Origin: Zeugodacus cucurbitae
Lineage: Eukaryota > Arthropoda > Insecta > Diptera > Tephritidae
Direction of reading: 5' to 3'
Assembly (NCBI RefSeq): GCF_028554725.1
Contig: NC_071668.1
Location: 6,531,001-6,595,000, forward strand
DNA length: 64,000 nt
Part shown: piece by piece, positions 36,715 through 50,139 of the stretch
Layout of the letters: each line of letters opens with the position of its first letter
How positions within the stretch are numbered: position 1 is the first letter of the stretch
Made by a program: the position numbers and the translations under genes
The notes under the pieces: generated by a model
The model's database searches: none
The model's input: the letters and a program-made list of their open reading frames with translations, nothing else
Told to the model about the DNA's origin: nothing

Positions 36715-39700
36715 CCAAAGTAAAGTGGAGTTTGTGCAGCTATTGAATGTCGAAGTATATCTATTTGATGTATCTAGCGGTCATGTTAATACCGTTATAT
36801 GGTTTTGGGGTTTGTTTTCCACAAACTCTCTCTCTCTCTCTCTCTTGCTATATAGCAAAGTCATGGTTGTGTTTATGGAGTCTCCTGGAGGTAGTGGATC
36901 GAGTGTTTGGATACTCTAAATGCACCAGGAACGACTCAAAGTCTCTTTATAGAGATCTTAGATAGATTGAGGCATAGATCGGTGTTGTTATAACATTTTT
37001 TATTAATTTTTATCAACTTCCAACTTTCCAAAATCGTCGACTTCATATTGGACTTAAAATTGTTACTATAAATAGAAACAGAATAAACATATAAAGCCCA
37101 GACTACAGTCTACTTAGATATAGCTGTATTTGCATAGTACTTTTTATTTTCGCAAAACTAATATTTTGACTGAGCATTTAAACAATGTGCCGCGTTAAAT
37201 GAACACACACACGTACTATTTGTAGACTGCGACGCTTCAAAAAGCAAAGCAAATAAATCACGAACACTTTGCTAAAAGTTTTTCAAACACCTACTTCTTC
37301 TGCTTCTTCTACTACTTCGACTTCTTCTACTGCTTGTTATCATACTTACTCGGCGTCTACTTCCACAACTTAATTGCTCGGCACTTGCTTTACTTTTGAC
37401 GACTTTTGCCTTACTGACAGCAACTACTACGTGGCGTCAAACACACACACACACAAATGCACGCACAACTTGGCTGCATGCAACACTCTTGGCCACTTTC
37501 GCACTCGAAAACGCTGAAGAACGGCAATTTGCCACTGAAATAACAGCTGAAAGATAGTGAAAACATATGCTTTCCTACTATCCATATATGTGTGTGTGTG
37601 TATGAGTGGGAGCTTGCAGTAAAAGCGCTTGATTCGGTCTATGGAAAATATTTTTCTTTGCTGCAAATGAAATGAGAATGCTCGAGCTCTGCAGGGTGGT
37701 AAAAATGCAAAAACAAAAAAAAAACACTAGCATTGCATAACTTAGCATAAGCTGACTCGTTAGGTATTGATATTTATGAGCATAGCGCTGTATGAGTAAA
37801 AGGGAGCTTCGTAAGCACAAAAGCTTTTCGCACACATTGCCGGCAATATGAAATTAAACCACCAAGTGGAATCTGCCGAATTAATATGCAAATTTGTCAG
37901 CGTGTAGCCATGCGAAGCGCAGTTAACTTCCGATTCGTCGGTGCTGTCAGACACACCGCCTTGGCCGCGCTCGGCTTCATCGGCTTCCTACATTTCTACA
38001 TGCCACATTAATCAAATGCTGCCGGCGCATATGTGTGTGTGGGCTGTAGTCGGTAGCACCGCACTGTGGCCGCCAGTGAAATGAACCGAATCCATCATCG
38101 TCAAGCCCCAGCCTGTCTAGCTGTGTCTGCAAACGCAATGTAATGTCGCTCATATATGCGCGCTTGCCTCGTATTGTTGCACGCTCGCTGGCATCTTTGA
38201 TGTGCATATCTTCTGCGAACGCACGGACGGACAGACAGACAGCGCACTCTATGCCATTACCATATTTGCTGCAATCGCAGACGGAAAGTAGTTGGCTGTC
38301 GCAAGCTTGCATGATTTGTTGGTGCTACCAAGCGTTTGTATTGTTGTAGTTGTTGTTGCTGATGTACCGAGTGGAGCATTTTACATTCGAAAGTATTATA
38401 ATTTAGTAACAGTGTTAAGGAATTAATAAGCGGACTTAAGCTTGTCTAGTTGACTCGAGTAACTCAAGAGAGTTTAAGACTGCGTGGCCTTAAACATATC
38501 TGCTGCATATAAAATATATTTTTCTAATGCGACCTTCGAGTAAAACTAAGTAACCTATGAAAGACCCTAGATATGTTGCGAAAGTTTCGGGCTAACTCTG
38601 TTTTGAATAGAGTTCATGCTCTCAATAAACAAGATTGACGTAATAGTCTAGATCTCGCGATCTCAAGCTCTGTGTGTTGTTTTATTAAGTACGGTATTAC
38701 TGTCATTCAAGATGGTCTCCATTGTCATCACTGCTCTTTTGCGTTCGGTTCAGAAATTTTTCGAAGCACTTCCCTCAGACTGACTAACATAATTCTTAAG
38801 GGTAGAGACCTACATTTAATAGATTCGGTTCAGAGCCGAAAATACAAATTTGTCAAAGAATTTATCCTCATAATACCTCTCAAAGCCCCCCTCCCAGTTG
38901 TTGTTGGGACGAAAAAATGTCATTTTCCATTGACTGCTAGTAGTGCGATATTAGATTTATTGCGGTTAACTGGAGCCTGTGAGAAAATTTACGAAATCCG
39001 AAGTAGTTCGGGTCTTGATTGAAGCCCTCTAAAGAATCTACGAACCTCCTTTATATAGATTTTCTCTTAGATCCTAATTAGTTTATAGAGTTCCCTAGTC
39101 GACGAATGGGGATGAAGATGCTATAGATGAACACCGATTTCGACTGCTTGAAAACTTTAGACAGGAGGCTATGTTTCAAAATTTCTTTCTCACTTTCATA
39201 AGCTCGAAATTTCAAACTTCGAATTATCAGACTCTTCACCGAGTACTAAGAGTACTTCTAAGCTAACACAAAGTGTTTCAGCCTTGACTAAATTCATAAA
39301 ACTCTGAATAAATAATTCGCTTGAGTCCCCCATATTTCCCTACAAGGATAACGAACTCATATATTTTCAAAACGCGCGGCCATGCAGCGCCAGCCATTGA
39401 TATGCCGTCACACACTCCAACGCGTGTATTTCAACTGTTTACAGTCGCTGAGTGTTCCAGACTGGGATTGTCAAATAAATTATTTTTGATTGCGCTGTCA
39501 CTACTACTGCGAACAAACGCTGCTCGGGGCACGCATGTACGAGTGTGTGTTCGAGGTAGCTTTTTGACAGCAACAAAAAATCGCTTTAGCAATTTATTAA
39601 ATTCTCCCGCTCACGTTTTTCGCCTTCATTTTGCAATTTTCGCACTTTTTTTCTGCACGCGTTTGATTTATGGAATTCCAAATTAATACTTTTTTTATTA

Positions 39701-40278
39701 TTATCTTTGTTGCTGTTTTGCTTTTTTTTTTTGCTTAATGACCGCAAATGTTGCATTTAATTTGCATATATTTATGCAGATTATAAATTTTGCAACGGAG
39801 TATGTGTTAAAATTCCGACGGGCATTAACGTTTAAAATGGTTGTATTAACAATGTATTACGTACCTAATTATGTTTCACAAGTTCACAATCGCAAGTGTG
39901 TGAGAAACGTCTATGTGCTGCAAAGAGAGAGAGAGATGGAACTCATATTAATTTGAATGGCAACATTTAAATATTTTTAAAGCTTATCACTATTATAATG
40001 CGTTAATTTCACAGAAATTTATTTACTCAGTGGTAAATTGAAATGTTTTTTTTTTTGTAATTTGTTTAATATTAAATGATATACATGTTGAAAAACATAT
40101 TTTTTTCACGAAAAGTTATTACATAAGTGCTACAAAAATACACGACACTCACACCGGTGTTATTAAGCAATCGATAATTTCGAAATTTTTGAACAATTTC
40201 TTTTTGCCACATTTTTTTACTTTGTTCAATTTAATTTAATAATTATTATAATTGTCAGATTTTTTTTTACACAAATTA
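36715..40278. other. Non-coding DNA
   Basis: Contains a (TC)n run at 36827-36845 and CTT/CTA-rich triplets at 37292-37340. A GC-richer block at 37400-38360 has short frames on both strands without family resemblance. 38360-39310 and 39690-40270 are AT-rich. Confidence 0.35.
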
Positions 40279-40448
40279 CAGTTGAACAACCCTAACTCGA
40301 ATCACTATAACCACAAAAACCTTAGAGTTAGAGGAACTTCGGCTTATGGAAGGTAATTCGTATCAAATTTGACTTCTATTGCCAACTCAAGAGTTGGAGC
40401 TTTGGAGAACTTCGAGTTATAGAAGTTCAAGTTATGGAAGTTCAACTG
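40279..40448. mobile_element. Pogo/Tigger-like miniature element 3
   Basis: Starts CAGTTGAACAACCCTAACTC after TA and ends GTTATGGAAGTTCAACTG before TA. The element is 170 bp, with AACTCGAA modules like the copies at 13072 and 14370. Confidence 0.8.
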
Positions 40449-40521
40449 TAGTTTGATAGCGTTCTTGAAATAATTTATTTTATAAGTTAAGTTCTTTTGT
40501 ATTTCTATTTTTATATTTTTA

Positions 40522-42071
40522 CTAGCAGACCCAGCCACACGTTTTGTGGCTAAATTAGTAAATCTTTCAATGCAGAGAAAAAATTCTTACGCATAAAGAC
40601 GAAAACGTTATAGCCGATAAATTTTAAAATGATGATTGATAGACATTATAGTAGATCTGTGTTAAGCGTAAATCACCAAATAATTTTAATCGTTTATTGA
40701 AGAAAGTAACAAATGACCAAATTCCATAGTTGGCTTTATCTTGGCTTTGGTGACGATATTGATTATCTTCTTCACAGCCAGTCTTGTACTTTTGCAAAGT
40801 TTGATGTTGATTTATGTTACGCAGTATAATGACAACTCACACTACTTTTAATTGCATGTGAGTGGGGATAGTCCAGCAATTTAAAATAGTCTGTGGGACA
40901 ATTGAATACGTCATCCTGGTTTGTAGCTGTGTCAACTCTCCTTTAACGAAATTCTAAATTGTCGCATTAAGATCAAAGAGATCCTTGTTTTTGTACCACC
41001 AATATTGGTCATTCAATCAGCCATTTATGTTTATTATATTATGGTTTCATGTCCGGAAAAACACGTTGAATAAGCTCCTCTTTCGTGGCCATGAAGTGAC
41101 AGAAACCCGTTAAAAATGTTATTAATTCATCGAGGTGTCAACTGCGTCGCTACCATTTTCAACTATTTCTACAATCGCAGTATGATATTGTTGGAAAAAT
41201 ACTCGTATGTTATTTGTTAATTGGCGATTCTTTATGTGTCGCCACAAATTAAATGATTTTAGGCATGTGATTAGTTTGTCAGCAACACTTGTTCTAGGAA
41301 TAGTCTGGCGAAAATCACCTGCCAACAGAATCATGGCTTCACCAAAAATATTTTCGTTGTCGCGTAAATCTTTTAAAGTCCTGTGCAGTACCTCCAGCGA
41401 CTTGAATATCTGAAAAATCTTCTTTATAGCTCTTTTTTTTGGCGATTTTGCAGACTTGTGTTTCGTTGATTTGCAATTTAGGAGTAATTTCAAGGCCGAA
41501 TTGCCGTTTGTCTGCCTACTAACTAACAGGTGCCAAGTTGCCCCTATTCCCATTATAACTGGGCGTTGAAAATTAGTGAAAACGGTTCAGGAATTACCTC
41601 AACCCTCATGTACTATATATGCTGATTTGCCTTTCCCTACTTGTTACAATTTGTTTTGGGCTATCGACACAGCCTTATACAATTGAACAATGATAAAAAA
41701 TATTTTAACAAAGCAACAATGACAACTTTCAAAATATTATTTTTTGTTTCGTTTTTTTTTGTAATTTTGTTGTCAATTCAAATAAAATCATAGCATAGTA
41801 TAGTTCTATTCAGTTTTGACAGTTCTCACAGCAAAGCAAGTAAAGCCAGCCAGCATTGGGTCTGGACCTTCACGATACAAATTGTTTGTATAGGTGATTA
41901 GAAAATTGTGGATTTAAGACTTTTTCAAACAATTTTTCTAATTTTTCTGTCCGTAAGAACCATCCCGGTACCTCTAAAAACATTCTAAACAAAGAATTTG
42001 CGAAATCGGTTCAGCGGTTCTCGAGTTATGCGCTTAGCAACACATTTTGCGATTCATTTTTATATTATAGA
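40522..42071 (-). mobile_element. Helitron with both ends, coding region mostly lost
   Basis: On the minus strand the element begins TCTATAATATAAAAATGAAT (5' TC at 42071-42070). It ends with a hairpin AGCCACA-AAACG-TGTGGCT, eleven bases before the terminal CTAG (40525-40522). The flanking bases are A and T, as expected for insertion into an AT dinucleotide. Only helicase remnants are coded. The Rep endonuclease is absent, so this 1550-bp copy cannot move alone. Confidence 0.88.
40700..41553 (-). pseudogene. Pif1-like helicase remnant of the Helitron
   Basis: The minus frame 41553-41122 reads SLEVLHRTLKDLRDNENIFG then AMILLAGDFRQTIP, the GDFRQ motif of Helitron Pif1-type helicases, and SFNLWRHIKNRQLTNNIRV. 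Downstream, broken frames continue with FCHFMATKEELIQRVFPDM and a MQLKVV...ILRNINQ segment that corresponds to the late helicase motifs. Stops and frameshifts interrupt it. The Walker A region and the Rep domain are missing. Confidence 0.8.
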
Positions 42072-42229
42072 TTATTTTTATATTTTATCAAAAAGGCCGT
42101 AAAAAGTAATTTAAATAGTTGGAAACATTTCTAACGAAATTATAACATCTGTTATACTTTGAAAATCTCTTCATTTTTCCATTCGTTTTGTCATTATTCT
42201 TTATCTCATCAATTTTGTTGAGCTCTAAG

Positions 42230-42740
42230 TTTCAGATAGTTGGCAACCCTTCCAAAAATTCGTCCAACAGATTTTTTTTCATAAATCGGTTTAATTTGAT
42301 ACCCATATTATTATATATAATTTGTTTTGATGATATAAATTATGAAATTTAAATAAACGAAATATTTAAATAAGTGGCAATATTTCTAACAAAATTTTAT
42401 CAACAGTTAGCCTTCGAATAACTTGTTTGATACCTATCTGTATTGTAATTATTTCATATTTTACAAATTTTTGTAAGCTACAATTTAGAAATAGCTGGCA
42501 ACACTTACTGAAATTATTACCAACACAACTTTTTCCATATACCGGTTTAGTTTGATATCCATATTGTAATATATCATTTATTTTATGAGATGAAGTTAAT
42601 AAAAATTAAAATAGGTGGCAACCCTCTTCGAAAATATACACAAATACGATATTTACTCAGTCTATACAGTTTGATACTCACATTATAATGCTTTTATACA
42701 AATTCTTGGACTTACAATTTTCAAACAGGTGGCAACCTTT
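42230..42740 (+). repeat. GTGGCAAC repeat block C
   Basis: Five boxes (near 42240, 42376, 42497, 42615 and 42727; e.g. TTGGCAACCC, GTGGCAACCC) are spaced about 113-136 bp. Conserved unit text includes CGGTTTAATTTGATACCCATATT before the next box. Confidence 0.7.
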
Positions 42741-42769
42741 CATACAACGGTATACCAATTACACATATA

Positions 42770-44565
42770 AAATGATCTGAATTGTATGAAATTTCGATCT
42801 GAAAGAAAAGCTTCTAAATATCTTGTTTAAAGGTTCGTTTTTGCTGATTTTTCAATTAATTGAATTCAGCGCCACCTAGCGGGTTTCTTGCTTTATGAAG
42901 TTCAATACATTCCACGTAGAGATAGGAGAATAAAGGATGGTGAGACAAGCTGATTTCAACGTCGAACATTTTCAACATGCAACCCAATATCAATTTCGAC
43001 TATTTCGAGATATTACTAAAAACCGTTAATGGAACAAACTGTTATGTACATTGCCACGTATTTAAATAGTATTAAAAAACAACAATAATTTCCCCAACAA
43101 AATTGCGCATTTAACTACATTTGAGGCAAATACTAAATTTCAGAGAAAATTCAAGGTTACACCAATATCAATATTAAGAAGGATGCAAACTCCAAATGTC
43201 ACAGAGTTCAAAACTCATACAACGAAGAGGCTTATTGCTCATTCACGCTGCTGGCAAATAAGCTTTTGCGTTAAGCTATTGACTGCCGACAAGCAAGCAG
43301 GCAAATGTAATTGATGCGACTGAATGGGATGGCAAACGAATCTGGCTGCGGTCGGAGGATATGCAAGGTGTGCACACCGCACACACCATTCAAACACTCA
43401 CCGTTGCACTTCCATGCAGCGCACAGCGAATTGCCACAAAACCGCTATTCCAACAAAGGCAACAACTGCAACACAAAAGCGCATTTGAATGTTACACCTG
43501 ATCTCCGAAGAGGTGTGGTTCACCATAGATAGAATTCGCAACGCTAGAGCGCTGTATTCGTTGGTGTTGCAGAGGTGCTGCAGTTGGGGCAAGTACTGCG
43601 GATAACCACGAGCAATGCAACCGATACGACCGATGTGACCAATATTGACAACGGAACCGTTTGGTTGGCACTTGATTTTATGGCGGACACACACGCGCGC
43701 ACACATACACACGGGCAAACCAAAAAGCAATAACAATGCCTGTAACAACAACAACAACAGCAGCCGCTGACCTGCACAGCTTTGTTTACCTCTTAATTAA
43801 GTCGGCACTAAGCGAATGGCTGTTGACATGTATGCCACATGTGGCAAATGCGGTATGTTGTAGCTGTCTAAAAGGCAGCAACACAGCTTGCCAAACAACA
43901 ACAACAATGACAGTAGCAACACACCGCCGCCACGTTGAGTGCGTAAATGCAAACAAGCCGAAAAGATTTAGCGGACTAAAAGGATTTGTGAGAACAGCAG
44001 CTGGGTAAACCAACAACAACAGCAGCAGCAGCAATGATAACAATTACAACAAAAGCGTACAACAACAACACGCGCATTTGGCCGACAAGTGTCTAAACAA
44101 TTTCTGTTTATACCGCGTATTATTGAGCCTAATTGCAATTTGCTCTGTCATCAGTCACTTGCGTTGCGACCGACAAATAACGGTACAGGACCACGCCACT
44201 TGTTTGTGGCAGGCAACAAAAAATATCACATATGTTGTTGTTTAAGAGCGCTGGCAGCTGTGTAACGCCCGGTTTTTGTTGTAATTTCCGCCCAGCGCTT
44301 TTTTTTATTGTTTTTGTATATGTGTTGATTTGAAGTGGTTAACCACAGTGGCAGCTTGTCGCTGTAACGTAAATTAAGTGTAGTGAATTTTGTGCGGTTT
44401 TGACACTTCTGGCAGTGAAGGGTAAAAAATGGCATGCGTGTAATTGAATATAGAGTGTGAATTTGACAGAATTCTACAATTGCCATAACTCGAGAGAGTT
44501 TACTTTAAATGGCTTTATTTTTATTTCTGCTTTATTTATTTTTTTATTTGGACGTTACACGTAAT
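42770..44565. other. Non-coding DNA, CAA-rich in part
   Basis: 43290-44260 is GC-richer with CAACAA/CAGCAG tracts. It gives mirror-image open frames on both strands (Leu-rich on one, Thr/Asn-rich on the other), typical of triplet repeats. No gene can be supported. Confidence 0.35.
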
Positions 44566-45265
44566 TTTTATACTCTCGCAACCTGTTGCACAGAGTATAA
44601 TAGTTTTGTTCAACTAACGGTTGTTTGTGTCACCAAGAAATAAGAGAGTTAGATATGGGGTTATATATCGGATAATAACCACGCTCACCTCCCATACAAA
44701 GGTTAGGTTGAAAATTACTAAAAGTGCGTTAACTCACTAACGAAAAACGTCAGAAACACCAAATTTTACATAAGAAATGGCAGAAGGAAGCTGCACTGAG
44801 ATTTTTTTACAAAATGGAAAACCATAACTTTTCAAGGCCCCTGATATCGAACATGAAGAACTCAGTGCCTAAGGGTAATTTTTCCCCGAAAATATAGGTA
44901 AATCCTCAGATATTTTAATGTAATTCATTCCCTCTGAATTTTTTTCTTATAACAGTTTCTCTCTGTACCTGAAATGGTAAAAATCGGGTCATAACTTCCC
45001 CCAGATCCTATATACCTAATTATAAGTAATATTAAATTAAGTGAGCGTATAGTCTTCGATACATTGTATCTTGGTGGTGAAAACGAGTGAAATCGGTTTA
45101 GGAATTACCTCAGTCCCCATATACTATTTATGATGATTTTCGTTATTCTATTGAACTTTATACCCAATATATGGGTCGAATTGTGTTATCTTTATAAAAT
45201 TACATCAATAAATTGCGAGAGTATAAAATGTTCGGTCACACCCGAACTTAGCCCTTCCTTACTTG
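44566..45265 (+). mobile_element. Helentron-associated (INE-like) element, copy B
   Basis: It has the same start (TTTTATACTCTCGCAAC) and same end (TTGCGAGAGTATAAAA, hairpin GTTCGG/CCGAAC, CTTCCTTACTTG) as copy A. It lacks copy A's GTCC minisatellite and GGGCGTGG segment but keeps a stretch (AGTGCGTTAACTCACTAACG on) that copy A lost. The two copies carry different internal deletions of one parent. Confidence 0.72.
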
Positions 45266-45599
45266 TTTTAATATGAAATCTAACTTAAAAATAAGAGTTG
45301 CCACCCTAACAGAAAAAATTGTGCACCGTAAGTCTATTACTACAATATTTCCATATAATTTGACGTTTCAGGCGATAGTTGTAAAAGAAAATAGGTGTGG
45401 TTAAAACTTTTAAACTCTTTTTGAAAAAAAAGTCTCAAAATGTAGCTGAAAATATGCCTTATTATGTCCAAAAAACTTCGAAACATTCGATCAACTACTT
45501 TCTTTAAAAAAAATTCACGAAAGTCGCCTAATTTCCCCCCCTTAAGTTTGGTACACATTTCATAAAAATTCTCTGTTTCATTAATTTTTTTTGAATGAC

Positions 45600-46215
45600 A
45601 TTTTTTTAACGAGTGGCAACCCTTCTTAAATTAATTTGACATAATTTGTTTATTATCCGATTTACTATTCACATTGAAACCCTTCATTTATGTAACGAGT
45701 TTAAATTAATAAAATTATGAAATAGATGGCAACTCTTTACACAAATTTCTTAAACTAGGAACCTTCATAAACTTTTTAGTTGTATAAAAAATTAAAAAAA
45801 AAATATTTATATTATTTATTTTATGAAGTTAAAATTTTTACACAGTTGGCAACCCTCGCTAAAAATTTCTCAAACATAATTTTTCTACAAACCGGTTTTG
45901 ATTTGATACCAATATTGTGGTACTTCAGTAACTTAATGAAATTAATAGAATACATATTTTGAATAGGTGGCAGCCCCACTTTTCACTATAAGCCTTGTTG
46001 TTCATACCAGAAACCTAGGTTGTCAGAGCAGAATATTCAGGCAATTGAAAATAATAAATTTAATGAAATTGGTAGAATACAAATTTTAAATAGGTGGCAG
46101 CCCCACTTTTCACTATAAGCCTTGTTATTCATACCAGCAAACCTAGGTTGTCAGAGCAGAATATTCAGGCAATTGAAAATAATTTCTTACTGCAGTAAGA
46201 CACTCAAATTCCAAA
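45600..46215 (+). repeat. GTGGCAAC repeat block D with a 127-bp direct duplication
   Basis: Boxes lie near 45612, 45726, 45845, 45966 and 46093 (spacing 113-127 bp). The last two units are nearly identical for about 95 bp from GGTGGCAGCCCCACTTTTCA, so this pair duplicated recently. The block ends with GAGCGCCTAAAAGTATGCTAA at about 46228. Confidence 0.75.
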
Positions 46216-46249
46216 AATGCTGTGGAGCGCCTAAAAGTATGCTAAGCGC

Positions 46250-49200
46250 TCATTTTTTACATATTTTTTTATATAATGTATATCTCCTAAATTGCATAAA
46301 ATCTCTTAAATTCTTGAAATAAAATTGAATTCCTGCAATGAATTAACAAACCACCGCACCTCCCTCCCCCTCCCCAACACCGTTTAAGCGCCACATCCGT
46401 TCGCGTAACATCCAGCTAAACGTGCAAACAATTGCAAGTTAAATGTGCAAAATATTACCGAACAAAGAAGTGAAAATAAACAAAATGATCGGCTAATGCG
46501 AACAAATGGCGGGTGAAACAATTGTGTGGCCAATAAAAACAAACAAATAATGAGCGCGCCGCAGCCCATATAAGCCATGGAGCAAAATTCGCAAGGGCGC
46601 TGGTACTGGAAGGATGCACGGACGGCAGATGAACGGCAGTTGAGCGGGAATAAGGGTCCAGAAAGCATTGCAATGGATGCGAGCTACTTGAGTTCAAGTG
46701 GACGCTGGTGGAGGGAGACGCTGCCAACAAATGACGACGGAAGCGTAAACGACAGATAAGCGCGAAAGTGCGCAGAGGATTTAGAACTTAAGCGGCAGCT
46801 CAACTGCGAAGCATAGAGACCCGTATGCTCATCAAGCGAGACAGTGAGACAGCAAGTGTGGAGCATGTGTGTGTGTGTGAGTGTGTAAGTGTATTTATCT
46901 AAAGCATACAACTTAAATCCTCAAGATAAATACAGGCAAACACACATGTGCACTTGTCAGCGGACGGACTGACGGACAAACGCATTGCGCATTAACTTGC
47001 AAGCAGCATCTTAGAAAATAGCATGACAACAACAACAACAGCAGCAATGGGCGATAGCAAACAGTTGAATGGGAGCAGCAGCAGCTGTTGCAAGCACTCA
47101 AGCGTGCATTGGCTTCTCAGCTCAAGCAAACACACACACTTACTCAAACCTCGAGGTCTCAGCTGAGGCGCGGGAGAAGCGCTAAGCTTCTTCATGACAC
47201 ATGAGCAGCTGATGGACTGGCCAGCGCGTATGCTTTTGTGTGTCTGTTTGTTGGTATGCGTGTGCGTTGACGGTTGAACAGCGGCGCAAATTACACGCGC
47301 CACTTGTGTGCGACCCCGACGAAGGTCAGCCGAAAAGGATGTGCTGAAGGCTATGTAGTATGAAGCGGAAACTACAAAGCGCGCTTATAACTCAAATAAG
47401 CAGCTCAGCTAAGCGACGACCAAAGGAGCAAGCATGCAGTTGCACACACATACACATAATGATGATGAACAACCATGATGTGGTCATGTGGCAGCCGGCA
47501 AGCGTCGCACACATTGACTTTGTTGCCACTGCTAATGATGTTGGCGCACCATTATTTGCGCTGCAGAAGAAAAAAATTAAATGAAAATAAAAATGAAAAA
47601 ACAACAGTAACAACAATCAGAAGGGAAGCAGTAAATCTTGTGTGCAATACGCTTTCGCACATCAAATACTTTGGCTTTGCTTTTTTTTTGTCTCTGGCAA
47701 TCTTTCTATTTGTTTTGCACTCCCAAGTGACCTTAAATGACGCACTTGATTCATATCACTGATGACATGGCTTAGTGTTGTGTGCTTCTATGTAAGGTCT
47801 TAAACCGTTACTTTTCTAGCTGTGTGTGCTTGTGCTATTGCTCATCGTTTGGTCATTAGTTGTGCTTATGAGTTTTGCTCGCAGCGATTTTTAAAAGCTT
47901 TCCAACACTTGAAAATGGCTAATAGTGGCATAAATATCGTTTAGTACACGAGCAAGCTGATTTGATGTATGTACGTACTCGGATTTGTTGCTTCCAAAAC
48001 TGTATCTATATTGGAACATAAGTGTAAACTCGTTGAAGCCAAAGCACAGTGGTTCAGCTTGTATGAAGGCGCGGTCATAAATACTTCCCGTTGAGATATC
48101 GCTATGAAATTTTCACCAAAAATCCAGAAAAATATTTTAAATATATATTCAAAAAATTGGCCCCATCGGACTACTAGGTCCTATAGCTCCCATAGAACAG
48201 TAATTGCTATTATATGGCAATGATGTGCAAAAATATTTCTTATGGCCATGGTTGGAGCGTCAAAACTTTCAGTAAGGCTTTGGGAAAAAAGTTAAGAAAG
48301 CAAGAAAAAAGCTGAACATGATTTGTCGTTATAGTTTCCCTCATCCAACCCCCATATTCCACCTATAAGAATAATACCATATAAAAAATTAATGTAGGGA
48401 AAAAGCAAATTATCAACCAATTTAGTACAGTTCATTTTTTCACTGCCATTCAATAGCCATTATAATTAGAACAAAAACTTATAATGTATCCTCTAGTAAA
48501 CCGTACACAGATTGAAATGAAGACGATTTATCCTTCTTTCCAAGCTTCCTTAGCCCAATTATGATGAGTTTGAACTTAAAAATAGTTAATTAAAAGGTCA
48601 TTATTATTTTGACGATTGCAAATACATCAGCAACTTTCCGCACCTAACCTTAACACTTTTATTACCTTAAGACTCTGCTAAATACTATATAAAATACAAT
48701 TAAAGGGGGATCGCGGGGGAACACAATTAAAACTTTATGTAAACACATTGAAGACTCAGAAAAAAGATCCAAAAAATATAGGTGATATAAAACACTAATT
48801 TCACAAAAAATACAAATCTCGTTAGTCTTACTTAATTTTACAAGTTAAAGTAGATACCTTTAGCTTCAAAATCCATTAAAAATAATCTTGATTCGTTAAC
48901 CTGAACAATTACCAGAACAATTGGAAGTCCTTTGTTTCTGCGAAATTAAAAAAAAAATTCTGATGTGCTTTAAAAAAAATCCGGTTGTTCATGCATTTAA
49001 CGCTATTTTTAGAAAGTACCGTTAAATTTTTAGGAAAACCCGGTTTGCAAATAGGAAGTGTAGACAATTTAGAGGCCATCGGTATACATTTTGTCGAAAA
49101 ATCGTGAAATGGATTTTTTGATTTTTGGCCTATGGCGGAACCACTGTGCAAAGGCCACATTAAAACTGTGGTTAGAAGAAAATACAGTTTTTCGGGGTTT

Positions 49201-49260
49201 AATGCTAATAAAAATAAAAAATAAATCTAACTGAGACCCTTTAAATATAGAAAACAATTA
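46250..49260. other. Non-coding DNA
   Basis: 46380-47780 is GC-richer with CA repeats and short frames without family resemblance. 48050-48350 has the 'GGCCCCATCGGACTACTAGGTCC' style of a degraded dispersed repeat that I cannot classify. Confidence 0.35.
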
Positions 49261-49329
49261 GGTTCTTCATTTATGGACTCAATCTGGCACCAATATTGAA
49301 GTACTTCATTTAATTAATAAAATAAATAT

Positions 49330-50130
49330 AATATAAAATTTTGACAGGTGGCAATCCTTCGCAAAAAATACTTCCTCAAAAAAATACTCATACAAACACA
49401 GAGAAACATATTCAGTCAATTAATAATAACTTCTTACACCAAGAAAGACAAAAAACTTGAAAAAATACTTCTGAGCGCCTTAAAGTATGCTGAACACCGA
49501 CTTTTTCAGTGCTCTTTATATTGTTCATCCTTCGAAACATCAAGATACTATTGCAATCAATTAGAAAAGATAAATATACACGATGTACCCTATAAAGTTG
49601 AAATAAAAAGTTTAAACTAGTGGCAACCCTTTACAAAAAGCACTTTCAACTATGATCCTGGCTACTTACCCCAGAAAATCTAGGCTTCCAGAGGAGCCAA
49701 CTCATATCATTAACTTTAATTGTTAATTTCTTGCTCAAAGAGGAGGGTATAAATTCAAAGAATGCTGCTGAGCGCCTAAAAGTATGCTAAAGGCCAACTT
49801 TTTTAATGTTATTTATATCGCTAAACCTTCGAAACATCATGCTGCTCTTGCAAGCAATTGGTAAAGATAAAGTTAAACGAAATAACATCCTAAATGGGAA
49901 TACAAAATTTGAATAAGTGGCAACGCTTTACAAAAAATGCTACCTTCTTACTTATACCAGCAAATCTTGGGTTCCATAGTAGCATATTCAGCCAATTAAA
50001 TTTTTTTCTTAATTTTATTAAGAACTCTTTTGAGTGTCTACAAAATCACAGAATGCTGTTGAGCGCCTAAAAGTATGCTAAGTATAAATTTTTTTTACTA
50101 TTATGTATAAATATAATGCTAAATCTTCGT
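49330..50130 (+). repeat. GTGGCAAC repeat block E, about 290-bp units
   Basis: Three units start at GTGGCAATCC (49347), GTGGCAACCC (49620) and GTGGCAACGC (49918). Each also carries a second conserved box, GAGCGCCTTAAAGTATGCTGA or GAGCGCCTAAAAGTATGCTAA, at about 49472, 49767 and 50060. Between them lies the shared text 'TTCGAAACATCA..TACTATTGCAA'. Confidence 0.75.
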
Positions 50131-50139
50131 TTAAGCGCC

